DNA of 53,095 nucleotides from assembly GCF_013213975.1 (NCBI RefSeq), contig NZ_JABSST010000009.1:1-53095 (forward strand), in the 5' to 3' direction. The notes under the pieces were generated by a model. The model was given only the letters and a program-made list of their open reading frames with translations. It ran no database searches and had not been told where the DNA came from. This document shows positions 1 to 8,192 of the stretch, one piece after another; the stretch's first letter is position 1, and each line of letters starts with the position of its first letter. This DNA is from Winogradskyella sp. (GTDB lineage Bacteria; Bacteroidota; Bacteroidia; Flavobacteriales; Flavobacteriaceae). A program made the translations under genes and the position numbers.

Positions 1-1294
1 AACTATTTCTTATTCCTTGAGCCCGCCACACATAAGCCGGTCCTCTCCATGAACCATTGTCTTGCATACCGCCATATACATTATATGGATATTCATTATC
101 CACTGCAATATGATAGAATTGTGCCACGGGTAAATTACCAATAAAGCGCCAAGTCTTTCCACCATCTTTGGTAATATTCATTCCCCCATCATTTCCATCA
201 ATCATAAAACTCCCATCCTTTGGATGAATCCACCAAGCATGATGATCTGGATGCACTCCATTACTCACACCATAAGCAGGCATTAATTGTGTGAAGTTTT
301 TACCACCATCTTCAGAAACATTAACGTACGTAAAAATTGAATAGACTCTGTTTTCATTTTCTGGATCTACATAAATTTCCGAATAGTAAAAAGGTCTATT
401 ACCAATATCGTTTTTGTCATTTATTTTTCTCCATTTAAAGCCTCCATCCACACTTTTATATAAAGCGTTTTTCTCAGCTTCAACTAGAGCGTAAACAACA
501 TTTGGTTTACCTGGTGCTATGGCCACACCAATTCGTCCTAATTCACCTTTTGGAAAACCATCTTCATCGGTTATCTTTTTCCAAGTTTCTCCACCATCGT
601 GGGTAATGTGAAGACCAGAGCCTTCTCCTCCAGAATTAAAAAACCAAGGATCACGTTTGTGTTCCCAAAGCGCTGCTATGAGTTTATTAGGATTTGTTGG
701 GTCCATTACTAAATCTGCAATGCCAGTTTTGTTATTGGCAAACAAAATTTTAGACCATGTTTTACCACCATCAGTAGTTTTAAATACACCACGTTCAGGA
801 TGAACACCCCAAGGAGAACCAATAGCTCCAACATAAACCACATCGGGATTTGTTGGGTCTACTATGATACGATGAATGTGTCTTGTTTTTTCCAGACCCA
901 TTGCCATCCATGTTTTTCCACCATCTATAGATTTATAAACTCCATAACCCCCATTTAGTGAGTTACGTGGATTTCCTTCACCGGTACCAACCCAAATGAC
1001 ACTAGGGTTAGATTGTTGGATTTCTACAGCACCAATAGAAGCCGTGAGCTCTTTATCAAAAATAGGTTTCCATTTAATACCTCCTGAAGTAGATTTCCAT
1101 AAACCTCCGGATGCTGTGCCGACATACATAATGTCAGGATTATTATGTACCACATCAATAGCCGTAACACGCCCAGACATACCACCTGGTCCTATATTAC
1201 GAGCTGTCATATTTTTGACCATATCCATTGAAAATTCTTGTGCAGAAAGTGTTGTTATAAATAATAGTAATAGAAGAAATAAATGTCGTTTCAT
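1..1294 (-). CDS. Secreted BNR/Vps10-like beta-propeller protein (5' part, cut by window edge)
   Basis: The minus strand is open from an ATG at 1294-1292 to the window edge, giving about 431 residues with no stop. The N-terminus (MKRHLFLLLLLFITTLSAQ) is a typical signal peptide. The mature part opens with NIGPGGMSGRVTAIDV and then repeats Asp-box units of the type TxDGGKTW (for example KSIDGGKTWMAM, KTTDGGKTWSKI, THDGGETWKKI, TKDGGKTWRFI), with YVG and WVGTGEG strands between them. This is the sortilin/Vps10-like WD40/YVTN/BNR family often annotated in Bacteroidetes as 'glycosyl hydrolase'; those proteins usually exceed 900 residues, so more than half lies outside the window. Asp-box repeats mark a propeller fold and do not prove glycosidase activity. 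It is divergent from the VWA gene at 1417. Confidence 0.85.
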   Translation of the reverse strand, partial: MKRHLFLLLLLFITTLSAQEFSMDMVKNMTARNIGPGGMSGRVTAIDVVHNNPDIMYVGTASGGLWKSTSGGIKWKPIFDKELTASIGAVEIQQSNPSVIWVGTGEGNPRNSLNGGYGVYKSIDGGKTWMAMGLEKTRHIHRIIVDPTNPDVVYVGAIGSPWGVHPERGVFKTTDGGKTWSKILFANNKTGIADLVMDPTNPNKLIAALWEHKRDPWFFNSGGEGSGLHITHDGGETWKKITDEDGFPKGELGRIGVAIAPGKPNVVYALVEAEKNALYKSVDGGFKWRKINDKNDIGNRPFYYSEIYVDPENENRVYSIFTYVNVSEDGGKNFTQLMPAYGVSNGVHPDHHAWWIHPKDGSFMIDGNDGGMNITKDGGKTWRFIGNLPVAQFYHIAVDNEYPYNVYGGMQDNGSWRGPAYVWRAQGIRNS

Positions 1295-1348
1295 TTTTAA
1301 ATGTTGGTTAAGTAAAGCCTAAAGTTAAGCAAAAGAAATACTAAAAAT

Positions 1349-1365
1349 CTTAACGAGTTGTTAAG
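1349..1365. promoter_or_regulatory. Inverted repeat in the divergent intergenic region
   Basis: CTTAAC-GAGTT-GTTAAG is a perfect 6-bp inverted repeat with a 5-nt spacer, between the divergent genes at 1294 (minus) and 1417 (plus). Size and placement fit an operator for a dimeric regulator, but no regulator gene is adjacent. This is inference from symmetry only. Confidence 0.3.
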
Positions 1366-1416
1366 GTGTTTTGATCTCTGTTTTTTAAGTCAAAAAAGCC
1401 TTATTTTTACGTAGCA

Positions 1417-2565
1417 ATGAAAGAAAGATTACATAAAATGGGGTTTGTCTTTAAAACCTACGAAGCACCTTTTCAATCGCCATTCGATAAATTATTTGAA
1501 ATTTTCAAAGAACTGATAACTTATACTTCTGGTGATTTTGATGAAGCTATCGATTGGTTAAGACAGCTTGATAAAGAGTATAATTTAACGACACCAGACT
1601 ATACTATCGATGATTTTATTGAAGACCTTAAAAATAAGGGGTACATCAGAGAGGAAATTAATCCGACTGGAGATGGTGAAGGTCAAGGCGATGGCAAAGG
1701 AAAATATGGGATTACCGCTAAAACAGAACGCGCTATACGCAAACAAGCTCTAGATCATATTTTTGGTAAGATTAAAAAGAGTGGTGCAGGAAACCATAAG
1801 AGTAAAGGTGTGGGGTTAGGAGATGAGCATACCGGTGATTTTAGATCCTATCAGTTTGGTGATGCTTTAGAGAAGGTTTCAATGACAGAAAGTCTGAGAA
1901 ATGCACAAATCAATCATGGACTTGGTGATTTTAATTTAACTGAAGATGATTTGGTAGTGGAAGAGACCTTACATAAGTCGCAAATGAGTACAGTCCTTAT
2001 GATTGATATTAGTCATAGCATGATACTATATGGTGAAGACCGAATAACGCCTGCTAAAAAAGTAGCTATGGCATTATCTGAATTGATCACTACACGTTAT
2101 CCAAAGGATAGTATAGAAATTTTGGTTTTTGGAAATGATGCTTGGCCTATAAAGATTAAAGATTTACCATACTTAAAGGTTGGGCCATATCACACAAATA
2201 CCGTTGCAGGATTGCAATTGGCAATGGATATGCTGAGACGTAAACGAAATACTAATAAGCAGATTTTTATGATCACAGATGGTAAACCAAGTTGTTTGCG
2301 ATTACCAGATGGTCAATATTATAAAAACAGTAATGGTCTTGATCCATATATTACCAATAAGTGTTATGCCATGGCGCAACAAGCCAGACGACTGCATATA
2401 CCAATCACCACATTTATGATTGCTGAAGATCCGTATTTGATGCGTTTTGTTAGAGAATTTACGCAGGCTAACAGAGGTAAAGCCTTTTACACGGGACTTA
2501 AAGGATTAGGTGAGATGATTTTTGAAGATTACGAAAACAATAGAAAAAGAAGAATTAAAGGATAA
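1417..2565 (+). CDS. VWA domain protein, partner of the AAA ATPase at 2662
   Basis: A 382-residue protein without a signal peptide. The C-terminal half is a von Willebrand factor A domain with a complete MIDAS metal site: DISHS at residues 197-201, a threonine in the HTNTVAG loop, and the ITDGKPS aspartate. The middle is glycine-rich and charged (GDGEGQGDGKGK), probably a linker. In the MoxR and Mg-chelatase families an AAA ATPase works with a VWA protein, and the next gene is such an ATPase, so the two probably form one metal-dependent chaperone or activation machine. The substrate is unknown. The start is the first ATG after an in-frame stop, about 120 nt from the divergent propeller gene. 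Confidence 0.8.
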   Translation: MKERLHKMGFVFKTYEAPFQSPFDKLFEIFKELITYTSGDFDEAIDWLRQLDKEYNLTTPDYTIDDFIEDLKNKGYIREEINPTGDGEGQGDGKGKYGITAKTERAIRKQALDHIFGKIKKSGAGNHKSKGVGLGDEHTGDFRSYQFGDALEKVSMTESLRNAQINHGLGDFNLTEDDLVVEETLHKSQMSTVLMIDISHSMILYGEDRITPAKKVAMALSELITTRYPKDSIEILVFGNDAWPIKIKDLPYLKVGPYHTNTVAGLQLAMDMLRRKRNTNKQIFMITDGKPSCLRLPDGQYYKNSNGLDPYITNKCYAMAQQARRLHIPITTFMIAEDPYLMRFVREFTQANRGKAFYTGLKGLGEMIFEDYENNRKRRIKG

Positions 2566-2570
2566 ATAAA

Positions 2571-2656
2571 CTAGCTAGTAGCTTTTAGGTGTTAGCCCTT
2601 AGCCTCAAAAAATACAATTGAAACAGCTAACAGCCAAAGGCTAACAGCCAACAGCT
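2571..2656. repeat. Short intergenic repeat built on GCTAACAGC-like units
   Basis: The 96-nt gap between the VWA and AAA genes is filled with related short units. The right half reads AACAGCTAACAGCCAAAGG then CTAACAGCCAACAGCTG. The left half (about 2580-2606) holds the opposite orientation, GTTAGCCCTTAGCC, so the two halves can pair imperfectly. It resembles small dispersed intergenic repeats seen in Flavobacteriia. It lies inside a probable operon and could fold in the transcript between the two coding regions. Confidence 0.5.
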
Positions 2657-2661
2657 GAAAA

Positions 2662-4119
2662 ATGAAAGACATTACAACATTAGGCGATTTAAAAAAAGCA
2701 GGCTATCAGAGTAAATCTATTAAAGATGAATTGAGAGATAATCTGATAGAAAATATTAAAAATAGGGTCAACACCTTTGAGGGTATTCATGGATATGAGC
2801 ATACGGTTATACCAGAATTAGAACGCGCTATTTTGTCGCGACATAATATTAATCTCTTAGGGTTGCGTGGTCAAGCAAAAACACGCTTAGCCAGAATGAT
2901 GGTGAATCTTTTAGATGAGTATATTCCGGTGGTTGAAGGTTCCGAAATAAACGATGATCCGTTAAATCCAATTTCAAGATATGCCATCGAACTTATTTCA
3001 GAACACGGTGATCATACACCAATAAGTTGGTTGCATAGAGACGAACGCTTTGCTGAAAAGTTAGCCACACCAGATGTAACCGTTGCTGATATAATAGGCG
3101 ATGTAGATCCTATTAAAGCTGCTAATCTAAAGTTAAGTTATGCAGACGATCGTGTCATTCATTATGGAATGATACCAAGAGCCAATCGCTGTATTTTTGT
3201 TATAAACGAATTACCAGATTTACAGGCTAGAATTCAAGTAGCCTTGTTTAATATATTGCAAGAAGGTGATGTTCAAATTAGAGGGTTTAAATTACGTCTA
3301 GCATTAGATATGCAATTTGTATTTACAGCAAACCCTGAGGACTATACCAATAGAGGAAGTATTGTTACCCCTTTAAAAGATCGAATAGGGTCTCAGATTT
3401 TAACACACTACCCAAATAATGTTGAAATTGCCCAGACGATTACAGAACAGGAAGCCAAGCTTGATAGTCGTCAATCGTCTTCAGTACATGTCCCTGAATT
3501 GGCTAAGGAACTCTTAGAACAAATTAGCTTTGAAGCACGCGATAGTGAGTATGTTGATGTTAAAAGTGGTGTAAGTGCAAGAATGAGTATTACTGCTTTT
3601 GAAAACCTGCTGAGTACAGCAGAACGTAGAGCTTTATTGGCAGGTGATTCAGAAACTTCAGTTCGTTTATCTGATTTTATTGGTGTTATTCCTGCGATAA
3701 CAGGTAAGGTAGAATTGGTTTATGAAGGAGAACAAGAAGGAGCAGATTTTGTGGCTAATACTTTAATTGATGAAGCCATTAAGACTTTATTTCCTAAGTA
3801 CTTTCCGAAGATTGAAAAATTAGAAAAACAAGGTGAAGAAACACCATACGATGATTTAATTTCTTGGTTCTTCAATGGTGATGGATTTGAGTTACTTGAT
3901 GAATTTACTGATAAAGATTACAAGACTAAACTAGATGAGGTTTTACCATTAGATGCATTAATTGCAGATCATCAGCCAGATATAGATCCTAAGGATGTAC
4001 ATTTTGAAAAAGAATTCATTCTTTGGGGCTTGGTACAATTTAAAAAACTAAGTAAATATCGCTATTCTGAAGGTGTTCAGATTAAAGATCCTTATGGAAG
4101 TTATATAAGTGGATTATAA
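2662..4119 (+). CDS. MoxR/Mg-chelatase-like AAA ATPase
   Basis: 485 residues, soluble. The P-loop is GLRGQAKT at residues 67-74, with alanine before the lysine as in MoxR proteins. The Walker B segment reads CIFVINELPD, so asparagine (N182) stands where aspartate is usual, followed by E183. A sensor-1-like segment, FVFTANPEDYTNRG, and the arginine-bearing TPLKDRIG follow. This fits the chelatase-I-like AAA group often named 'magnesium chelatase' in Bacteroidetes; no chlorophyll genes are nearby, so a chelatase role is unlikely. Pairing with the upstream VWA gene suggests an ATPase-VWA complex. A strong hairpin terminator follows the stop directly. Confidence 0.8.
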   Translation: MKDITTLGDLKKAGYQSKSIKDELRDNLIENIKNRVNTFEGIHGYEHTVIPELERAILSRHNINLLGLRGQAKTRLARMMVNLLDEYIPVVEGSEINDDPLNPISRYAIELISEHGDHTPISWLHRDERFAEKLATPDVTVADIIGDVDPIKAANLKLSYADDRVIHYGMIPRANRCIFVINELPDLQARIQVALFNILQEGDVQIRGFKLRLALDMQFVFTANPEDYTNRGSIVTPLKDRIGSQILTHYPNNVEIAQTITEQEAKLDSRQSSSVHVPELAKELLEQISFEARDSEYVDVKSGVSARMSITAFENLLSTAERRALLAGDSETSVRLSDFIGVIPAITGKVELVYEGEQEGADFVANTLIDEAIKTLFPKYFPKIEKLEKQGEETPYDDLISWFFNGDGFELLDEFTDKDYKTKLDEVLPLDALIADHQPDIDPKDVHFEKEFILWGLVQFKKLSKYRYSEGVQIKDPYGSYISGL

Positions 4120-4121
4120 AG

Positions 4122-4149
4122 AAAAGGACCTCAGTTGAGGTCCTTTTTT
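4122..4149. terminator. Rho-independent terminator, usable on both strands
   Basis: AAAAGGACCTCA and TGAGGTCCTTTT form a perfect stem with a 2-nt centre, followed by a T run. It starts 3 nt after the AAA ATPase stop. It also has an A run on the left, so it can end the convergent minus-strand transcript of the small gene at 4148-4520. Confidence 0.85.
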
Positions 4150-4520
4150 AGTCTTGTACTCCAGTCCGAGGTGCGGTTAACTGTCATGTTGGACAATAGG
4201 ATATACCATAAACCTTTCCATCTAAATAATATCCAGAATGGTAGTAGGTCTGAGTTGCATCTGACGTGGTAAACGCAAAGTAAGTTTTAGTCCAGCTCGT
4301 ATTTAATAGTCCTGATGTCATGGAACTGCCATAAAATTTTACCTTTTATGGTTTTATCTGAAACTTCAGATATTGTCATTACGGTGAAGTAGGGTTCAGC
4401 ATCTGGAGTTGGTCGTAAATCGATTTTCCTGGTACCTTCTAAATCAGGATTAGATACTGTTGCAATTTGTTGTGTTGCCATAATGATAAGGCTAACCAAA
4501 AGTATTTGAATGGTTTTCAT
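4148..4520 (-). pseudogene. Small secreted protein gene, broken by a frameshift and an in-frame TGA
   Basis: The intact frame from the ATG at 4520 gives 77 residues (stop at 4287) with a signal-like N-terminus (MKTIQILLVSLIIMATQQIA), then LEGTRKIDLRPTPDAEPYF. Sense continues in another frame just past GTAAAATTTTATGG near 4333-4341: KFYGSSMTSGLLNTSW, TKTYFAFTTSDATQTYYHSG, YYLDGKVYGISYCPT, ending at a TGA at 4184-4186. Removing one base from the A/T run restores one frame. Beyond the TGA the same frame reads QLTAPRTGVQD to a TAA at 4148-4150, so the TGA may itself be a CGA-to-TGA change. The ancestral product would be about 123 residues. It lies 13 nt after the TonB receptor in the same direction. 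Function unknown; real decay and assembly error are both possible. Confidence 0.65.
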
Positions 4521-4533
4521 AATTTTAGATGTT

Positions 4534-6936
4534 TTAGATTCTATTCTTTTCGTCTTTTAAGCCAGTATCTCTTTTTCGAGCTTTTTTAATTTCATTTCTC
4601 CCGAAGTTATAGGCCAAATTGAATCGTACTTGTCGGCTATCACCACCACCATCACCATTAATTGTTAGGTTACCAAATTCAGTGGTACCTTCCCAAGGTG
4701 AGGTAAATAAAATATCATTAAAGGATAATCTCGCAGTCAAATTATCATCGAAGAAGCGTTTTTGAATGGCAAAATTTAATGATCCTATGCTACGCGTTTC
4801 GTAAGTTCCTCCCCAAACAGAAGGTGAGCTATACCAGCCAGACAATTCTGCTCTAAACCCTTTTGGTAGTTTAAAAGTATTTTGAGCATAAAAACTTAAA
4901 GTGTTTTGTGTCAATTCATTAAAATCTGGGTTGGTAGCTTCATAGATGCTTCTAAAAGCATTTACACTAAAGTACACACTCCACCAATCTGAGAATTTTG
5001 TCGGATAGCTTATTCCTAGGTTGATGACTTTTTGATTCGCTACATTTCTAGTGATTAAGAAGTTCTGATTTTCACCTACAGCTTCGGTAATTTGAGCAAA
5101 AAAGTCTCTAACAAAACTGTAGCTTATAGAAGTGTTTAATCTGTAATTAAAGGTATGCGATAACTTTAAGTTATCTGTGTATTGTGGTTGTAAAAATGGG
5201 TTTCCTTTACTAAATGATAATTCATCAATTTTGTATTCAAAAGGATTAAGACTAGCATAGTTTGGTCTTTGTATACGCTTGCTATACGTTAATGCAAAAG
5301 AATTTTTTTGATTCATTTGATAAGTAATTCCACCACTAGGAAACCAATCGGTGTAACTGCGTTTTACACGATCATTTTGATCTTCCTGAAGACTTGTGAG
5401 AATGCCATCGGATTCGGTATGTTCCATTCGTAATCCAAATTGAAAATTCCACTTTTTATATTGACGGTTGTAATTAAAATATAATGCATTCACATTCTCG
5501 TCATATTTAAAATCATTTGAGCGGTCAGTAATTAAAATATCCTCACCATTAATTCGGTCAAAAAAATCAAACTTATTATCAGTGATAATTTTTGAAATTT
5601 TTCCTCCTAAACTCAATTTTCCTTTTAAAAAGTTCTGTTCATAGTCAACTTTAGCTGTAAATAAGTCAATCTCTATTGGTGTTACCATAAAGTTGATGGT
5701 TTCACTGATTATTTGGGATTCATCACTATTGAAGTATTGATTCGGTTGAAAGTTTTCACGATCTCTAGTATAATTACCATAGTCCACATCGATATTTATA
5801 GAACGTTCATTAATGCCCACATACTTGTAGTTGATGTTTGTGTATAGGTTAGTGATATCATCCTCCGTATCACTACCAGCTATTAGAACCTGATCTGGAG
5901 TGATATTACCATTAGGTATTATTGGAGTTCTAGAATCTGAAAAGGAATCATTGTTTGAAAAATTACCAGAGAGTATGATGCCAAATGTTGATTTTTTATT
6001 AGCATACCAATCAAAACCAAATCTTGCATTGGTGTTGACATTGTCGTAAATGGTCTCCGTACGTGCGTCAAAAATTGTATTATTCTGTTGTCTATATAAA
6101 TTTATAAAGCCTAAACTCTCTCCAAAACGATTACTAAAGGTACCATAGAGGCTTGTTTTTTTGCTTCTATTATTAAAAGAGACAGAACTATTTACTCTGG
6201 CAAATTCTCCATAAGTCAAACCAGAAGCAACACTACCATTAGTTCCTAAGCTCTTATCACGTTTGAATTTGATGTTGATGATACCAGCATTGCCTTCAGC
6301 GTCATATTTAGATGATGGTTGAGTGATAATTTCTACAGCTTCAATATCACTAGATTGAATACTCTTGAGATAGTTTACTAAATCCTCTCCTCTTAGTACT
6401 GAAGGTTTATCATCAATATAGATTAAGACTCCGGTTTTACCCTCCACAATCAGATTGTCATTATTATCTATGATTATACCAGGTGCTTTTCGCAATAGCT
6501 CAAACCCAGAGTCTCCAGCAGCATTAATGGTATTGTGAACATTAAAAATGGTTTTGTCTGCCCTTACTTGAATCATAGGTTTTTCAGACTCTATAACCAC
6601 TTCATCCAGATTTTCTGCAGCAGGATCTAGTTTAATGACACCGAAGTCTTTGTTAGTGTTTGTAGTCGTGAATATGTCTGAAGTATAATCTTTAAGACCA
6701 AGACTTGTTATGGTTAATACATAGTCACCTGCAGGTAAATTCTTAATTGAGAACCTACCATTATCGTCGGTTAATGCTGCTTTAATAAAAGTTACTTTAT
6801 CTGCACTTAGAACAGATATTGTGGCAGATCGAATAGGCTGTAGTTCTTCATCAACTACAACACCTGTAATAATAGATTGTGCATTTAGTGTTACTGATGT
6901 TATTACTAATAATGCGAATTGGATAAGCGTTTTCAT
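4534..6936 (-). CDS. TonB-dependent receptor / outer membrane beta-barrel family protein
   Basis: 800 residues. A signal peptide (about 1-19, ending LNAQ) precedes a carboxypeptidase-regulatory-like beta-sandwich (ITGVVVDEELQPI to about residue 100). A plug domain follows (VRADKTIFNVHNTINAAGDSG, GVLIYIDDKPSVLRGEDL, IEAVEIITQPSSKYDAEGN), then a barrel ending in an aromatic-rich strand. This matches the bacteroidete outer_membrane_beta_barrel family (OMP_b-brl_3) that imports substrates or acts as a signalling receptor; no SusD partner is present, so the ligand cannot be named. It is divergent from a LytS/LytTR system at 7116, which probably regulates it. Confidence 0.88.
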   Translation of the reverse strand: MKTLIQFALLVITSVTLNAQSIITGVVVDEELQPIRSATISVLSADKVTFIKAALTDDNGRFSIKNLPAGDYVLTITSLGLKDYTSDIFTTTNTNKDFGVIKLDPAAENLDEVVIESEKPMIQVRADKTIFNVHNTINAAGDSGFELLRKAPGIIIDNNDNLIVEGKTGVLIYIDDKPSVLRGEDLVNYLKSIQSSDIEAVEIITQPSSKYDAEGNAGIINIKFKRDKSLGTNGSVASGLTYGEFARVNSSVSFNNRSKKTSLYGTFSNRFGESLGFINLYRQQNNTIFDARTETIYDNVNTNARFGFDWYANKKSTFGIILSGNFSNNDSFSDSRTPIIPNGNITPDQVLIAGSDTEDDITNLYTNINYKYVGINERSINIDVDYGNYTRDRENFQPNQYFNSDESQIISETINFMVTPIEIDLFTAKVDYEQNFLKGKLSLGGKISKIITDNKFDFFDRINGEDILITDRSNDFKYDENVNALYFNYNRQYKKWNFQFGLRMEHTESDGILTSLQEDQNDRVKRSYTDWFPSGGITYQMNQKNSFALTYSKRIQRPNYASLNPFEYKIDELSFSKGNPFLQPQYTDNLKLSHTFNYRLNTSISYSFVRDFFAQITEAVGENQNFLITRNVANQKVINLGISYPTKFSDWWSVYFSVNAFRSIYEATNPDFNELTQNTLSFYAQNTFKLPKGFRAELSGWYSSPSVWGGTYETRSIGSLNFAIQKRFFDDNLTARLSFNDILFTSPWEGTTEFGNLTINGDGGGDSRQVRFNLAYNFGRNEIKKARKRDTGLKDEKNRI

Positions 6937-6990
6937 GTCGTTTTAATTTTGATGATTCAAATATCAGACGTAAGAAAAACATAGACACGT

Positions 6991-7053
6991 ACTAAGTGAT
7001 AAGTGGACCTATAGAACGATAAGTTGGCAGGTCCATTTAACTGGCTATAGGTC
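6991..7053. promoter_or_regulatory. Repeat-rich control region between the TonB receptor and lytS/lytTR
   Basis: This 63-nt stretch holds the heptamers ACTAAGT (6991), GATAAGT (6998) and GATAAGT (7018); the last two are exactly 20 bp apart. It also holds GGACCTATAG (7005-7014), whose inverse CTATAGGTC lies at 7045-7053. LytTR regulators typically bind pairs of direct repeats about two helical turns apart, so the 20-bp spacing suits the adjacent regulator. The assignment is inference from spacing and location. Confidence 0.5.
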
Positions 7054-7093
7054 AACTCGTCGATTATAGTATTATAAAATAATATGCTAACTT

Positions 7094-7101
7094 TAAATTT
7101 G
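7094..7101 (+). promoter_or_regulatory. Probable -7 element of the lytS-lytTR promoter
   Basis: TAAATTTG matches the bacteroidete TAnnTTTG -7 consensus and lies 14 nt before the kinase ATG. I see no TTG at the expected 19-21 nt upstream; activation by the repeats at 6991-7053 could compensate. Confidence 0.4.
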
Positions 7102-7115
7102 TTGAAAACGAAACT

Positions 7116-8192
7116 ATGGATTCTACATTACCATTTCATAAACGAAGATTTCTAGGTATCAAAATTGAAGAGTTAGCTGTTTTTATTGTGTTCTATTTAT
7201 TCTGGGCTTTTGCATATCATGCTGCAATAACCATTAATAGTAGAGCTTGGAACGAAGGGGAAACATCATTACTCGACTTAGGCGCATTTATGAATTCTGT
7301 TGGTTTAGATTATATTTTGAAGGCCATTCTAACATATCCTATATGGTGGTTGTTAATTAGGAAGTTAAAGAAGTGGAGTTACGTTCGTAAGATACTGCTG
7401 CATTTTATACTATTGCCATTATTTGTTGTGGTCTGGCAACAGGTCTATTACTTAGTATCTGATGTTCTAGGCTATGGTCATCTCGGTGGTGTTGCAAGAG
7501 TTTGGGATATATATATTCCGGCTTTATTTTACACCCTTCAATTTGGTATTATTCATTCCTATAACTACTATCTTGAGAATCAGCAGAAAATACGTTTAGA
7601 AGGAGAGTTAAGAACTGCTGCATTAAAGAGTGAATTATCTGCTCTAAAGGCACAATTGAACCCTCATTTCTTATATAACATCTTTAATACTATAAGTGCT
7701 TCAGTACCACCAGAAAATGAAAAGACGAGGCATCTTATAGCTGAATTATCGGATTTGTTCAGATACCAGTTAAAAGCCTCTCAAGTTGAAAAAGTTCCAT
7801 TACGTGAAGAGTTAGAATTTGTAAATAAGTATTTAAGACTTGAAAAGGAACGATTTCAGGAACGGCTACAAATTCAAATTATTGTATATGATGAATTAAT
7901 GGAAGAACTTGTACCTCCGATGTTGTTACAGCCTCTGGTAGAAAATTCAGTTAAGCATGGATTGTCTTCTTTAATTGAAGGTGGAGAAATTGCGATCAAA
8001 ATATTTAAAATGGACAAAAAGCTACATTTTGAAATTTCAGATACTGGTATTGGTATTGCTGATAAAGACTTAGTATTTGAAAAAGGAATAGGCTTAACCA
8101 ATACAAAGCTTAGATTAGAGAAAATGTATCAAAGTACTCTTAATCTTTCTGATAATATGCCTAAAGGTCTAAAAATCTCATTTGCCATATGA
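7116..8192 (+). CDS. LytS/YehU-type sensor histidine kinase
   Basis: 358 residues with four hydrophobic N-terminal segments (for example VFIVFYLFWAFAYHAAI and ILLHFILLPLFVVVWQQVYY), then a short coiled linker. The His_kinase box of PF06580 reads QLNPHFLYNIFNTIS with the phospho-acceptor His184. The ATP-binding part has the N box (PPMLLQPLVENSVKHGL) and glycine boxes (DTGIGI, KGIGLTN). There is no large periplasmic domain, so it probably senses within or at the membrane. It overlaps the response regulator by 4 nt (ATGA), indicating translational coupling. Confidence 0.92.
   Translation: MDSTLPFHKRRFLGIKIEELAVFIVFYLFWAFAYHAAITINSRAWNEGETSLLDLGAFMNSVGLDYILKAILTYPIWWLLIRKLKKWSYVRKILLHFILLPLFVVVWQQVYYLVSDVLGYGHLGGVARVWDIYIPALFYTLQFGIIHSYNYYLENQQKIRLEGELRTAALKSELSALKAQLNPHFLYNIFNTISASVPPENEKTRHLIAELSDLFRYQLKASQVEKVPLREELEFVNKYLRLEKERFQERLQIQIIVYDELMEELVPPMLLQPLVENSVKHGLSSLIEGGEIAIKIFKMDKKLHFEISDTGIGIADKDLVFEKGIGLTNTKLRLEKMYQSTLNLSDNMPKGLKISFAI

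Noticed and set aside
996-1322. A 108-residue plus-strand frame
   Set aside because: It is the antisense shadow of the signal-peptide end of the propeller gene.
1417-4119. Defence system based on MoxR/VWA
   Set aside because: No nuclease, effector or other defence gene is adjacent and the neighbourhood is ordinary chromosome.
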